Part shown: in pieces, positions 20,988 through 30,711 of the stretch | How the letters are laid out: every line of letters starts with the position of its first letter | How positions within the stretch are numbered: position 1 is the stretch's first letter | Translations under genes and position numbers: made by a program | Source: a virus | Reading direction: 5' to 3' (one strand) | IMG/VR virus record: IMGVR_UViG_3300036760_000338 | Span: 1-38,668 of that record | DNA: 38,668 bases | Notes under the pieces: generated by a model | Seen by the model: only the letters and a program-made list of their open reading frames with translations | Databases searched by the model: none | Told to the model about the DNA's origin: nothing

Positions 20988-21305
20988 ATGGCAAACCTAG
21001 GAAAAGTCTCAGTCCTAAACACCGATGACAGGATACTCAATCAACTACAAGATAACTTCGCTCAAAAACTAAATAACATCCTAGCCCTACCCTTTTTACA
21101 GGGAAACTTTCTAGATGACGTGGTTTTGGCGAGTGGGGATAACACAATTAATCATAAATTAGGCAGAGACTTGGTTGGTTGGGTAATCACCCTACAAAAT
21201 GCGTCCGCTACAATATATGATAAACAAGATTCTAATACTGACATTGCAAATACTTTGGTTTTGAATTCATCGGCAATTGCAACGGTGACAATTTATGTTT
21301 TTTAG
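20988..21305 (+). CDS. Small tail/virion protein
   Basis: 105-aa protein with NNILALPFLQGNFLDDVVL, then a beta part NTINHKLGRDLVGWVITLQNASATIYD and an end in VTIYVF. Such proteins are common just before tail-fibre genes in podoviruses and are usually called structural. Start follows the connector stop directly. No enzyme motif. Confidence 0.7.
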   Translation: MANLGKVSVLNTDDRILNQLQDNFAQKLNNILALPFLQGNFLDDVVLASGDNTINHKLGRDLVGWVITLQNASATIYDKQDSNTDIANTLVLNSSAIATVTIYVF

Positions 21306-21314
21306 GGGGAAGTA

Positions 21315-22394
21315 ATGAAGAAAGTTCTAATCGGATTAGGGGTTTTAGTGGCGGTGTCCACGGTTTTATTTGCCGCTACGACTAACATGGGACTGGACTT
21401 ACCAGTAGTCGGGAGCACAACTGGACCGGCTTGGGCCACGATGATTAACCAAGCCTTTCAAGTTGTAGACTCTCACTCTCACGCTCCAGGCAGCGGAGTG
21501 CAGATTTCTAACGCGGGGGTATCCACATCCGCAGCTATCGCTAGAAGTAAACTAGCGTCAGGCGGCGGAAGCTTAGTTTTAATTAACGATACCGCAGGCG
21601 TCATGAGTTCAGAGACTACCTTAGCTGTGCAAAGGGGTGGAACTAACTTAAGTGGCTATACAGCCGGGGATATTCTTTACGCTTCTAGCCCAACTGCTTT
21701 ATCTAAATTGCCAATTGGAACTTCCAGCCAGGTTCTAAAGGTTGCTACCGGACTACCATCGTGGGCCACACTTCCAAGTAATACTGCCCCCACTATTCAA
21801 AAATTTCTTTCTAGCTCAGGTACATATACAACACCAACATTCCCATCTCCAATTTACATAGTTGTTGAAATGGTTGGCGGTGGAGGTGGCGGTGCAGCGA
21901 GAACATCCAATGGCGGTGCTACCGGGGGGAACTCTACCTTTGCTGGGATGACGGCTAGTGGAGGCGTTGGTGGAAATGTTGGCGCAAGCCTTGGTGGTGC
22001 GGGCGGCGCGGCTTCGCTAGGTAGTCAAACGGGATTGGCGATTGCCGGCGCAAGTGGAGGCTCGGGGCTTGCAAATACTACGATTGCCATTTCCGCACCC
22101 GGCGGTACCGGGGGAAATTCTTATTTCGGCGGCGGAGGCGGCGGAGGCGCCGGTGCTTCTGCTGGGCAGGCAGCTGCGACAAATAGCGGATCTGGTGGTG
22201 GAGGCGCGGGTAGTGTCGGCTCAACCGATGCCGGTTCTGGTGGCGGTGCCGGGGGATATGTAACGGCATCAATTTCGTCTCTATCGGCCACATATGCTTA
22301 TGCCGTTGGAGCTGCTGGTGCCGGGGGTGCAGCGGGCACCGTCGCTGGTGGGTCTGGTGCAGCGGGGTTTATTATTGTTTACGAATATTACTAA
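21315..22394 (+). CDS. Fibre-type glycine-rich protein with Sec signal peptide
   Basis: 359-aa protein. Residues 1-22 (MKKVLIGLGVLVAVSTVLFA) form a signal peptide; then MGLDLPVVGSTTGPAWATMI and VVDSHSHAPG, the usual N-terminus of podovirus fibre proteins. Residues about 185-359 are a glycine-rich domain (several GGGGGG runs) ending GFIIVYEYY, as in adhesive fibre tips. The export signal on a fibre-type protein is unexpected. GGGGGAA precedes the ATG. It may be carried to the cell surface, or the hydrophobic start may serve as a virion anchor. Confidence 0.75.
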   Translation: MKKVLIGLGVLVAVSTVLFAATTNMGLDLPVVGSTTGPAWATMINQAFQVVDSHSHAPGSGVQISNAGVSTSAAIARSKLASGGGSLVLINDTAGVMSSETTLAVQRGGTNLSGYTAGDILYASSPTALSKLPIGTSSQVLKVATGLPSWATLPSNTAPTIQKFLSSSGTYTTPTFPSPIYIVVEMVGGGGGGAARTSNGGATGGNSTFAGMTASGGVGGNVGASLGGAGGAASLGSQTGLAIAGASGGSGLANTTIAISAPGGTGGNSYFGGGGGGGAGASAGQAAATNSGSGGGGAGSVGSTDAGSGGGAGGYVTASISSLSATYAYAVGAAGAGGAAGTVAGGSGAAGFIIVYEYY

Positions 22395-22402
22395 AGGAAT
22401 AA

Positions 22403-25400
22403 ATGCCCTTACAAAAACAAATTGTGCCAATTCAACTTGGGGATGGTTTAGACACCAAGACAGATCCCAAGCAAGTTGTGCCCGGAAAAATGCTTACGTT
22501 AGAGAATTGCTCCCTTAAGAAAATAGGAAAGTACAAAAAAAGGAATGGCTTTACTCAGCTAGCTAACTTTGGGACTACCTGCACCGGGTTTGTAACCAAA
22601 AAAAAGGACTTGCTGGCCTTCGGATCAGGAGCAATCAAAAAATATAACGCTGACGACTCCGTCTTTATTGACCAAACATCTAACTCCTCTCAGTCTAATT
22701 TGCTTTATGACCCGTGCGCAATTTCTAGCAGCTCATCCATAACAGGTGGGTCAAATATTTCCTATTTTGATTCTTGTGTAGCCAATAATATCCGCTTAGT
22801 AGCATGGATAGACGCTACTACTCGGTCGTACTACCAATTATTTAACGCAGATACGGGCTCATCTATTAGTGGCGTAACCCCGCAGGCATTAACTGGGCTA
22901 ACAGGAATAAAAACAATTGCCATTGGGGATTACCTAGTAATTTTCTATGTACTCGGGGGTGTTTTATATAGAACCGCCGTTGATTCACTCAACCCAACCC
23001 TAGGGGTATCAGGTATCGGAACAGCCGCCGTCGTTAGCTCTAGCATTAACACTACGTCATCCGTGTTTGATGTATGCCTACTAAATAACACTCTTTACGT
23101 GTCTTTCTATACCAGCGGTGGGGCCATCACGACTCAGTTAATAGATTCAGGGCTGACAAACGGAATTAATAGGACGTTTGCATCTAAAGACTGCACCTTT
23201 GGTATAGCTACCGCCGCCGATACATCACTTAATCAAGTATGGGTAGCGCACGTTCCAACCGGGACAGACAACGCTAAATATTTTATTGTCGATAACGAGT
23301 TAAATGACGTGCTTACGTCAACTAACTTTGCTGCAACGTCAGCCACGCTAAGGGTTGAAAATGTTGCTATGATAGTTAGCGCTGGAAGCGGCAGAATATT
23401 TTATGATATCTCGCAGGTGTACACCGCCGGCGATTCTAACGTAGGATTTTTGTATACCAATCACGCGTATAGACAAAACGCCACAAGCTCTGGAACTTTA
23501 GCCACGGTATTCGACCTTAAAAACAGTGCCAGCATAATTAGTAAACCATTTAGCTATACTCTCAATGGTGTAAGCACGGTGTGTATTATGCTCGGGTATA
23601 ACGGGCACAGTCAGGGATATGGATTTGTTGTAAATGAGTTTGGTAATATTCTGGCAAAAGTTGGCTTAGGTGGAATTGCGGCGGGCTATTTATTTTCATC
23701 ATATGACCATCGAGTAAATACCAATGCCTTTACCATGGGCTCAGTCCCTGAAGTTATCACCATGTCCGCCACTAAGATTACCATCCCCATACTACAAGAA
23801 ACCGCCGTGGGCTCAGACCCTAACATATCAGGGGGATTTGCTTTTTCTTACGGGGTTAATATAGTCACCCTAGATTTTGCCAATTCAAACAACTTACAAT
23901 TCGTGGAAACGGCTACGCAAGCACACATTACAGGTGGGTTTTTGTCCCACTATGACGGTGATGTTTTTGTTGAGAATGGATTTCTTACCATTCCAGAACC
24001 CCCGCAGCGCATAACTGGATTTACTGGGGCCGGTACCAATTACTTTCAAACCGGGACTTACCAATGGGTGTTGGTATACGAATGGTTTGACGCCCAGAAC
24101 AACTTTCATCAAAGCGCCGCCTCGGAAATAAAAACCGTCGTATTTTCATCAGCCAAGGACGAAGTGGACGTTTTAATTAACCCCAATTCTTTTTCTTATA
24201 AAAGTGCGGCCACATATTTATCTATTTATGGAACTGAAAAAAATGGAAGTATTTTTTATAGATTAACCGCAGTCCCTTCAAATAAAATGCTTACTGTTAG
24301 GGATAACTACAATGCCGGTGCCGGAAGAACTGGTTACCCGCAGCTATATACAACGGGTGGAGAGTTAGACAATGACCCGATGCCGTCGCCGAGCGCAATA
24401 TTTAAGTATCGAAATAGAGTGTTCATAGTTCCCTCTGAAACACCAAACACACTTTGGTATTCTAAATCTGAGATTCAAGGAATACCCGGCACCCCCATAG
24501 AATTTTCACAGTTTTTAACTTACCAAGCCAATACATCTAACGGGAACGTGGTTACCGGAACGCAAATCGACGATAAGTGTGTGCTGTTTAAGCCAACGTC
24601 TCTTTTTTACTTTGTTGGCGATGGTCCTAACGCTACTGGCTCGGGTAACGACTTTACCCCGGCATCTCAAATCCCTTCGGCAGTAGGAACAGCGGAGCCC
24701 AGAAGTGTTGTGGGGTTTCAAAACGGAGCTATATTTAAATCCCTTCAGGGCTGGTACCTAATCGATAGATCCCTAAACGCTACCTACATAGGCGCAGACG
24801 TAGAGGCTTATAACAATGATACGGTGGTAAGCGCCACGTTAATGGAGGACTCTACTGAAATCAGGATTGTCCTAAGTAGTAACGTGGCCATAGTTTACGA
24901 TTGGTTCATCGGAAAATGGATGGTTCACAAAAACTACACATCCGTTTCCGCTAGCAATTATAACAACGCGTATACAAGGATTCTATCCAGCGGAGAATTG
25001 ATTCAGGAAGATGATTCTTTCAGTGATAACGGGCAGTACATCCCATTAAAAATGCAAACGTCTTGGCTTTCATTTGCCGGGCTTCAGGGATTTCAAAGGG
25101 TTTACAAGCTTATAATACTCGGGGATTACGTCTCTGCACACGCAATTAGGGTGAGCATACAGTATGACTTCAACCCCAATACTTTTCAGACCGTTGAATT
25201 TAACCCGGCTACCATTTTAGATTCTACCAATACTTTCGGATCGGGAACCCCGTATGGAACAGATAGCCCGGACAATGTTTTTGGGGGAATAAGCTTTGCG
25301 AATTCTCAGAACTACCAATGGAGAATTTTCACTACTATTCAAAAGTGTGAAACGATTCAAATCACGATAGAAGATGTTTATACCGGGACTATTGGGGAGA

Positions 25401-25483
25401 GTTTTTCGTTGTCTGGTTTAGCTTTTGAGGTTGGTGTTGAGGGTGGAGTGATGAGACTCCCAGCATCTCGGAGCTTTGGGTAA
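22403..25483 (+). CDS. Large tail protein, tail tubular B / nozzle-like
   Basis: 1026-aa protein, the largest gene of the tail module. It opens QIVPIQLGDGLDTKTDPKQV and GKMLTLENCSLKKIGKYKKRNGF, the signature start of podovirus tail-tube B proteins, and is beta-rich throughout, with repeated short motifs like those of propeller or barrel folds. It should build the tail nozzle through which DNA leaves. The TAA overlaps the next gene start (TAATG). Confidence 0.8.
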   Translation: MPLQKQIVPIQLGDGLDTKTDPKQVVPGKMLTLENCSLKKIGKYKKRNGFTQLANFGTTCTGFVTKKKDLLAFGSGAIKKYNADDSVFIDQTSNSSQSNLLYDPCAISSSSSITGGSNISYFDSCVANNIRLVAWIDATTRSYYQLFNADTGSSISGVTPQALTGLTGIKTIAIGDYLVIFYVLGGVLYRTAVDSLNPTLGVSGIGTAAVVSSSINTTSSVFDVCLLNNTLYVSFYTSGGAITTQLIDSGLTNGINRTFASKDCTFGIATAADTSLNQVWVAHVPTGTDNAKYFIVDNELNDVLTSTNFAATSATLRVENVAMIVSAGSGRIFYDISQVYTAGDSNVGFLYTNHAYRQNATSSGTLATVFDLKNSASIISKPFSYTLNGVSTVCIMLGYNGHSQGYGFVVNEFGNILAKVGLGGIAAGYLFSSYDHRVNTNAFTMGSVPEVITMSATKITIPILQETAVGSDPNISGGFAFSYGVNIVTLDFANSNNLQFVETATQAHITGGFLSHYDGDVFVENGFLTIPEPPQRITGFTGAGTNYFQTGTYQWVLVYEWFDAQNNFHQSAASEIKTVVFSSAKDEVDVLINPNSFSYKSAATYLSIYGTEKNGSIFYRLTAVPSNKMLTVRDNYNAGAGRTGYPQLYTTGGELDNDPMPSPSAIFKYRNRVFIVPSETPNTLWYSKSEIQGIPGTPIEFSQFLTYQANTSNGNVVTGTQIDDKCVLFKPTSLFYFVGDGPNATGSGNDFTPASQIPSAVGTAEPRSVVGFQNGAIFKSLQGWYLIDRSLNATYIGADVEAYNNDTVVSATLMEDSTEIRIVLSSNVAIVYDWFIGKWMVHKNYTSVSASNYNNAYTRILSSGELIQEDDSFSDNGQYIPLKMQTSWLSFAGLQGFQRVYKLIILGDYVSAHAIRVSIQYDFNPNTFQTVEFNPATILDSTNTFGSGTPYGTDSPDNVFGGISFANSQNYQWRIFTTIQKCETIQITIEDVYTGTIGESFSLSGLAFEVGVEGGVMRLPASRSFG

Positions 25484-25857
25484 TGGAAGCCCGTAAACTT
25501 ACATTGCATGATTTAAAAGAAGTGAATCAGTGGTTGGTGGACAGAAAATGTAGGCAGCTAACAGCCGAGGAGCTCCCGAAGAACGGCTTCATAGTGCCGG
25601 ATGTTTGCTCACTATTACTTTATGTAACAGACGGGGACATTGGACTTCTAGAGGCGTTGGTATCTAATAAAGATAAGCTGCCTGGAGTTAGAAGTGAGGG
25701 GCTTGCAATGGTTATTCAATCGGCGGTTGATAAAGCAAAAGAAGTGGGCGTTAAAAGATTGGTTTTTATGACAGTTAACAAAACAGTAATGCACTACGGC
25801 GAACGTTTTGGTTTTAAGACAGAAGAACCGTATAATTTATATTTAAAGGAGCTATAA
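25483..25857 (+). CDS. GNAT-like protein in the tail module
   Basis: 124-aa protein with TLHDLKEVNQWLVDRKCR, then LEALVSNK and a C-terminal RLVFMTVNKTVMHYGERFGF, which matches the last strand/helix of GNAT acetyltransferases. Similar small proteins occur after tail-nozzle genes in several podovirus groups. The acetyl-CoA loop is weak. It overlaps the preceding stop and ends one base before the next gene. Possible modification of virion proteins. Confidence 0.65.
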   Translation: MEARKLTLHDLKEVNQWLVDRKCRQLTAEELPKNGFIVPDVCSLLLYVTDGDIGLLEALVSNKDKLPGVRSEGLAMVIQSAVDKAKEVGVKRLVFMTVNKTVMHYGERFGFKTEEPYNLYLKEL

Positions 25858-25858
25858 A

Positions 25859-27031
25859 ATGGGATTACCAGGACTGATTGGTGGAGCGCTGGGACTAGGT
25901 GCCGCTAAGTTAGCGGGGGATGCTACGGACGCTTCCGGCGGAGCAATGGGTTTACCGCCTGGTGTTGGCCCAGCCAATTACAGCTACGCGCTTACGGACG
26001 CGCTTGGAAGAATGAACGGTTCTTTTAGTGGTGCCGATCAAGCTAGGGGCCAACAACAAGATTATATCCAGCAATTACTCGCCGCATCTCAAGGGCAAGG
26101 CCCGTCAGCGGCTCAGCTTCAACAAGATTCTGCATTTCAGCAAGCTAACAAATCCGCCGCGTCACAATCCGCTGCGGGAAGGGGAATTAACCCAGCTCTT
26201 GCGGCAAGAATGGCGTCTCAAGGACAATCCGCAAATTTAGCTAGTGCAGCGCAGCAAGGAAGTCTTTTAAGGGCTCAGGAACAATTGGGTGCTAGAGGAC
26301 AGCTTGGGGGGGCTCTTTCAAACTTAAGGCAACAAGATGTTAGCCAAGCCTTAGCCAATCAACAAGGCGTTGGGATGTTGGGCGGACTACAAGGGCAGCA
26401 ACAAGAAATCAGTGCCGGTATCGGAAAAGCCTCTGCCGCTAATAGGGCCGGGTTAATTGGTTCCACAATTGGAGCGGTTGGATCTTTGGGTGCTAAGGCT
26501 GCTACCGGCGGTGCTGGTGGCGGTGCTGGTGGCGGTGCTGGTGGCGGATCTGGTGGCGGCGCGGTGATGGGGCCTGGATATAACTCCGGCGGAGAAGTGG
26601 ATGACCTGTCTGGACACTCTAAAGATTCGAGGGGATTTTTAACTGCCCTCATGAAGGGTGGGGGATTAGTTCCGGGTATACCTACTGTCGACGGAGATTC
26701 TCCGCGAAACGACAAGGTTCACGCGATACTATCACCAGGGGAAATTGTTATACCCAGATCAATTGCGGACAACCCTAAAAAGGCAATGGCTTTTATAGAT
26801 GCCATTAATAAACACAAGGAAAGTGACGTTGAAAGCTACGGTGATGTTGTTGCCTCTAAGAAGGGTGTTGCCGGGGACGAACTAGAATTGTCTCATGGCG
26901 GATCGGTATGCAAAAACTGCGGTGGCGTAGTACAAAGTTATGAGGATGGTGGGTATGCCGAAAACCTACCCTGCCGGAATTCTGCATGTAAAAGTTATGG
27001 GGAGCCTCATCCGAATTGTATGTGTTACTGA
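25859..27031 (+). CDS. Internal virion protein with Cys-rich C-terminus
   Basis: 390-aa protein. The first half is Gln/Ala-rich helical (QQDYIQQLLAASQGQGPSAA; QSAAGRGINPALAARM), then a Gly-rich linker made of 12-base DNA repeats near 26509-26550, then VPGIPTVDGDSPRNDKVHAIL and LSPGEIVIPRSIAD, a motif recurrent in phage internal proteins. The end carries CKNC, PCRNSACKSYGEPHPNCMCY with seven Cys and a His, likely zinc-bound. Probably ejected with the DNA or part of the core. ATG follows the GNAT gene by one base. Confidence 0.75.
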   Translation: MGLPGLIGGALGLGAAKLAGDATDASGGAMGLPPGVGPANYSYALTDALGRMNGSFSGADQARGQQQDYIQQLLAASQGQGPSAAQLQQDSAFQQANKSAASQSAAGRGINPALAARMASQGQSANLASAAQQGSLLRAQEQLGARGQLGGALSNLRQQDVSQALANQQGVGMLGGLQGQQQEISAGIGKASAANRAGLIGSTIGAVGSLGAKAATGGAGGGAGGGAGGGSGGGAVMGPGYNSGGEVDDLSGHSKDSRGFLTALMKGGGLVPGIPTVDGDSPRNDKVHAILSPGEIVIPRSIADNPKKAMAFIDAINKHKESDVESYGDVVASKKGVAGDELELSHGGSVCKNCGGVVQSYEDGGYAENLPCRNSACKSYGEPHPNCMCY

Positions 27032-27050
27032 TAATCGAAAGGTTTAGCAA

Positions 27051-28799
27051 ATGGATAAAGAAAAAAATTTAGATCCAAGCAGCGCAATGCTTCTATCTGA
27101 AAAGGATGATGTATTTAATATTTGGCGCGGTGATAAAGAGATAGAAGTATCAAAAAAAGGATTGAGTGAAAATACCCATAACATTTTACGCTCCCTACCA
27201 AGGGCAGTGGGAATAGAAATGGCCAGCAGCGGTGCTATTGAGCAACCCACTTCCGACGCTCCAATGGAGGCACCGAAAGACCCAAGTGCAGTAAGTGCCG
27301 AGGCTCCCGTGGCCGATCCAGAAGCCCCACCCGCACCGATGTTTAATGAAGATTCAGCAGCGGTTAAATCAATAGACGAAACCCTTAGAAAATATGGGGC
27401 TAAATACCCGCAGCACGTAGCGAAATTGAAGGAGGATCGGGATAAGTTAACCGATCCGAGTAATCCCGCAAACTTTCCAGGTAGGGTGCCTCAAATACTA
27501 AGGCTACTTCCAAGCGCGGATGCGGCAGGGAAAGAAAAATTACAAAAAGAGCTGTCTGAGTTCGGTTACGTATTCCCTGCGGACAAAAAAGTTCCTGAGA
27601 TTCCCCCGCCTGCATCAGAAGCCCCGGTTGGAGATCAAATATCTAAAGCATATGGGCCAGAACAAGGGCCCGCGGCGCCCTTTGCTCCAGAAAAAACGAC
27701 TCAACAAATTGCCTCGCCCGCACCGGCTCAGCCATTACGTGAACCGGGTACACCCTTTACCCAAGCCGAAAAAGAGTTAGCTGCATATCACAATAACATT
27801 TTAGATTGGAACAGAAAATTTGAGCAGCGAACACAAAACAGAAAACAATTAGAAACTGACTATAGGAACGGTAGGATAGACCCGGAAAAGATATGGGAAA
27901 CCGGCGCGTTCGGAAGTGGATCAGGCGGAAAGGCATTAAACCAAATGCTTGCTGGGTTTAGCATTCTCTTGGGAGGTATTGGGCAGGGGCTAACTAAATC
28001 AGCCACTAACCCCGCATTGGAAGTTATTAACAGAGCAATGGATCAAAATATTGCACTACAAAAAGCTAACTTTGAAAAAATGGGTAAGCAACTATCTGAC
28101 TGGGATGAGGAAGAAAATAGACTTAGAACGGCCATGTTAACCGGGATAAAAACAAAGGTTGAATTAGCTGGAGCAAAAACCTCAGACGTTAACGCTAAAT
28201 TAAACGCCGCCAAAACATCCGTAGAAATAGAAAAGTTGATGCAGGAAAGAGACGCAACCGCTGCCGCTAATGCAGTTTATAAAGACCAGCCTGGTGGAAT
28301 TACAGCGGCCACAGCACCCTCCGCAGTAAAATGGCGTGGACAGATAGTCGGACCCCATATGGGCGGTAAAGAACAAGCTCAAAAGCTAAACGACGAATTA
28401 ATAGAACACGAAGCTAACATGAGTGATTTTGACCAACTGAAAGGTATGTTTGAAAAGACCCCCGCTGGAGGAATAAAGGACTACAGCGTTTTTAAGACCG
28501 CGGCATCTTATATCCCCGGAACTGATACAAAGGAACAGCACGATGCCGCAAAGGTAATAATAGAAAGGATCGCAAGAAGAATAAAAAAGCAGGGAGCAGT
28601 TAAGGGCGGTGTTACCGAAGAAGGTTTAAAGATGTTCACCAAGGCCGTTGGCGGTGACCCAACATCCCTTAATTCAAGAGAAGCGTTTAAGGTGCTCAGC
28701 AACGCCTCTGCGGCAGAACAGGCAGAGGTTGATAGAAAGCTTCGCAGTGGTATACACGGTTACAAACCAATTAAAGAATCACCGGCAAAAACCAAATAA
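27051..28799 (+). CDS. Internal virion/ejection-type protein
   Basis: 582-aa protein, Ala/Pro/Glu-rich at residues 65-110 and 190-240, then long helical and coiled-coil stretches (ELAAYHNNILDWNRKFEQRT; GAKTSDVNAKLNAAKTSVEI). A hydrophobic Gly-rich piece (MLAGFSILLGGIGQGLTKS) near residue 305 might insert in membranes. Position after the Cys-rich protein and before another such gene matches the podovirus ejection-protein trio. AAAGG precedes the ATG. Its TAA overlaps the next ATG. Confidence 0.75.
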   Translation: MDKEKNLDPSSAMLLSEKDDVFNIWRGDKEIEVSKKGLSENTHNILRSLPRAVGIEMASSGAIEQPTSDAPMEAPKDPSAVSAEAPVADPEAPPAPMFNEDSAAVKSIDETLRKYGAKYPQHVAKLKEDRDKLTDPSNPANFPGRVPQILRLLPSADAAGKEKLQKELSEFGYVFPADKKVPEIPPPASEAPVGDQISKAYGPEQGPAAPFAPEKTTQQIASPAPAQPLREPGTPFTQAEKELAAYHNNILDWNRKFEQRTQNRKQLETDYRNGRIDPEKIWETGAFGSGSGGKALNQMLAGFSILLGGIGQGLTKSATNPALEVINRAMDQNIALQKANFEKMGKQLSDWDEEENRLRTAMLTGIKTKVELAGAKTSDVNAKLNAAKTSVEIEKLMQERDATAAANAVYKDQPGGITAATAPSAVKWRGQIVGPHMGGKEQAQKLNDELIEHEANMSDFDQLKGMFEKTPAGGIKDYSVFKTAASYIPGTDTKEQHDAAKVIIERIARRIKKQGAVKGGVTEEGLKMFTKAVGGDPTSLNSREAFKVLSNASAAEQAEVDRKLRSGIHGYKPIKESPAKTK

Positions 28800-30379
28800 T
28801 GGCTAGCGAAACCTCAAATTCAGTTAACGTAATTAATCCATCCGGCAAGGTTGTGAGCATTGATGCGGATCAGTTACAGCAAGCCATTACTTTGGGGGGT
28901 TATAAAGAAGCCTCTGCAAAGGATTTGAGATATCAAGAAATAGAAGAAAAATACGGGGGTGATTTAGAACAACAAGCAAAAGCCTTTGGGGAAGGTGTAC
29001 TTAAAGGCGTTCCAATCGTTGGTGGAAAAATATTAAAAGCCATAACTGAGAAAGAAGCCAGAGAGGCCAGAGAGGAACTTTACCCCGGATCTGAAATGAT
29101 AGGAGAGGGGGCTTCGGTAGCTGGGCAATTGGCGCTCCCATTTTCTCCATTAGCCGGAATAGCCAAGGCGGGCCGTGCCGCAGAGGGTTTAGTTTCCGCC
29201 ACAGAAGTGGCATCACCAATTTTTAAGACAGCTCAAACCATCGCCGCAAAAGCTAGCGGATCTGCCGTCGATACCGCACTCTATGAACTGGGCAGGGAGG
29301 TAAATGAATCCGATCTTGGAGAAACGGATTTAACTGGAGAAATGGCTTTGGCAGCATTAAAAAGGGGGGCGGTAGCTGGGTTTGTAGGCGGGGCTTTATT
29401 TTCTGGAGCCACGTCAGCCTCAAAAGCAATAAAAGAATCGGCCATGTTTAATTCACTAAAAGAAGGGGGCCACCTTTCTGGAGGAGTTGCTTCCGGTGTG
29501 CTAAAAAAGGCGGCTAACAAGTTTATCCCGGAAACAATGGGGTTAAAGGATTTAGTTGTAGAAAAAATAGACAAAAGCATTACGCTAAGAGCGGTTGATT
29601 ATGCCGCTAGGGCCACTGCAAAAGTAATAGACTCCGGGGTGACCGATATTTTTAGCGCAGAGGCTCTGCCACTAGTCACGTCGAGTGCTTTTTCCCGTTC
29701 AGACAAAAGCCCACAAGGGGAAAAAGAAAAAAGAATTGAAGAGTTTAATAAACTACAGAATGAAATAACGGAACTTAAAAATAACCCGGATAGGTTTATT
29801 AGAGTGTTGTCTGACAGCACAGACGCGTTGTCATCCGCAGCCCCAAATCTAACGGCTTCAGTGATGGCTAGTAATGTAAGAGCTGTAAACTATTTAGATC
29901 AAATATTACCAAAGCCCCCCCCACAGGCCGCGCTATCTGCTCCGTGGGTAGCAAACCAAACAGAAATATCTAGCTTTATTAAGGGGTATGAGGCCGTTAA
30001 AAACCCTACGATAGTTCTTAAGCAAATAAAGGATGGAACTCTTTCGCAGAAATCCGTTGAAGCGGTAAGAGTTGTTTATCCTCAAATGTATAAGACAATG
30101 CAGGTAGAAATATTAGATAGGCTAACCTTACAAAATAATAAGATACCAAACAAAACTCGAAACATGCTCACCCTGTTTTTTGGTGAACCATTTACGAATT
30201 CAATAAAACCGCAGGCCATTTTAAGAAATCAAATGATTATGAATGGCCCATCGCAGCAAAGTGGAATGGATACGGCGGCGCCAAGAGCTGGTAAGACTAC
30301 TCAAGGTGGGCTTGGAAAATTAGATTCAGCTGATAGAATTTTGACTTCAATGCAACGTTCAAGTGAAAGGAAATCATGA
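28799..30379 (+). CDS. Internal virion/ejection-type protein
   Basis: 526-aa protein with a small beta start (VNVINPSGKVVSIDADQLQQ), then AKAFGEGVLKGVPIVGGKIL and several Ala/Gly-rich hydrophobic helices (GAVAGFVGGALFSGATSASK), the kind of amphipathic segments seen in ejection proteins that form a channel across the cell envelope. The second half is helical and basic. It is the third member of the internal-protein trio. Its TGA overlaps the next ATG. Confidence 0.75.
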   Translation: MASETSNSVNVINPSGKVVSIDADQLQQAITLGGYKEASAKDLRYQEIEEKYGGDLEQQAKAFGEGVLKGVPIVGGKILKAITEKEAREAREELYPGSEMIGEGASVAGQLALPFSPLAGIAKAGRAAEGLVSATEVASPIFKTAQTIAAKASGSAVDTALYELGREVNESDLGETDLTGEMALAALKRGAVAGFVGGALFSGATSASKAIKESAMFNSLKEGGHLSGGVASGVLKKAANKFIPETMGLKDLVVEKIDKSITLRAVDYAARATAKVIDSGVTDIFSAEALPLVTSSAFSRSDKSPQGEKEKRIEEFNKLQNEITELKNNPDRFIRVLSDSTDALSSAAPNLTASVMASNVRAVNYLDQILPKPPPQAALSAPWVANQTEISSFIKGYEAVKNPTIVLKQIKDGTLSQKSVEAVRVVYPQMYKTMQVEILDRLTLQNNKIPNKTRNMLTLFFGEPFTNSIKPQAILRNQMIMNGPSQQSGMDTAAPRAGKTTQGGLGKLDSADRILTSMQRSSERKS

Positions 30380-30711
30380 AAACTAGTAATGTCGTTTTAT
30401 TAAGTGCAGTAGACGGGGGTGTCACGGAAGCCTCTGCCGGAATTTCAGTGGGGTTTTATCAGGATTTTACGGTACATGCATTCACTACGGGGACAGCCGC
30501 TGGTACTCTGGTTATACAGGGGTCCAATGACGTTTCTGCGACTCCCAGTAATTGGGCAGACGTAGCCAGCACATCCGCTGCAATGACGTCTTCTACGCCG
30601 TATCTAAAATCTGTCAGTAACGCGCCCTTTGAGTGGATTAGGGTGTCGTACTCCGGCGCATCGGGTACCGGGAATTTGACAGCCCGCCTAAAGGCTAGTG
30701 GTTATTATTGA
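30376..30711 (+). CDS. Small beta-rich virion protein (paralog 1)
   Basis: 111-aa protein with AGTLVIQGSNDVSATPSNWADV, FEWIRVSYSGASGTGNL and a short C-terminal strand. The pattern (G-T-x-x-I-x-G/A-S-N, later W/S-x-I-R-x-S-Y and SGTG) is shared by the gene at 31811, which stands just beyond the Wzy-like gene. Likely a fibre or baseplate component with a beta-sandwich fold. The ATG overlaps the ejection-protein stop. Confidence 0.7.
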   Translation: MKTSNVVLLSAVDGGVTEASAGISVGFYQDFTVHAFTTGTAAGTLVIQGSNDVSATPSNWADVASTSAAMTSSTPYLKSVSNAPFEWIRVSYSGASGTGNLTARLKASGYY

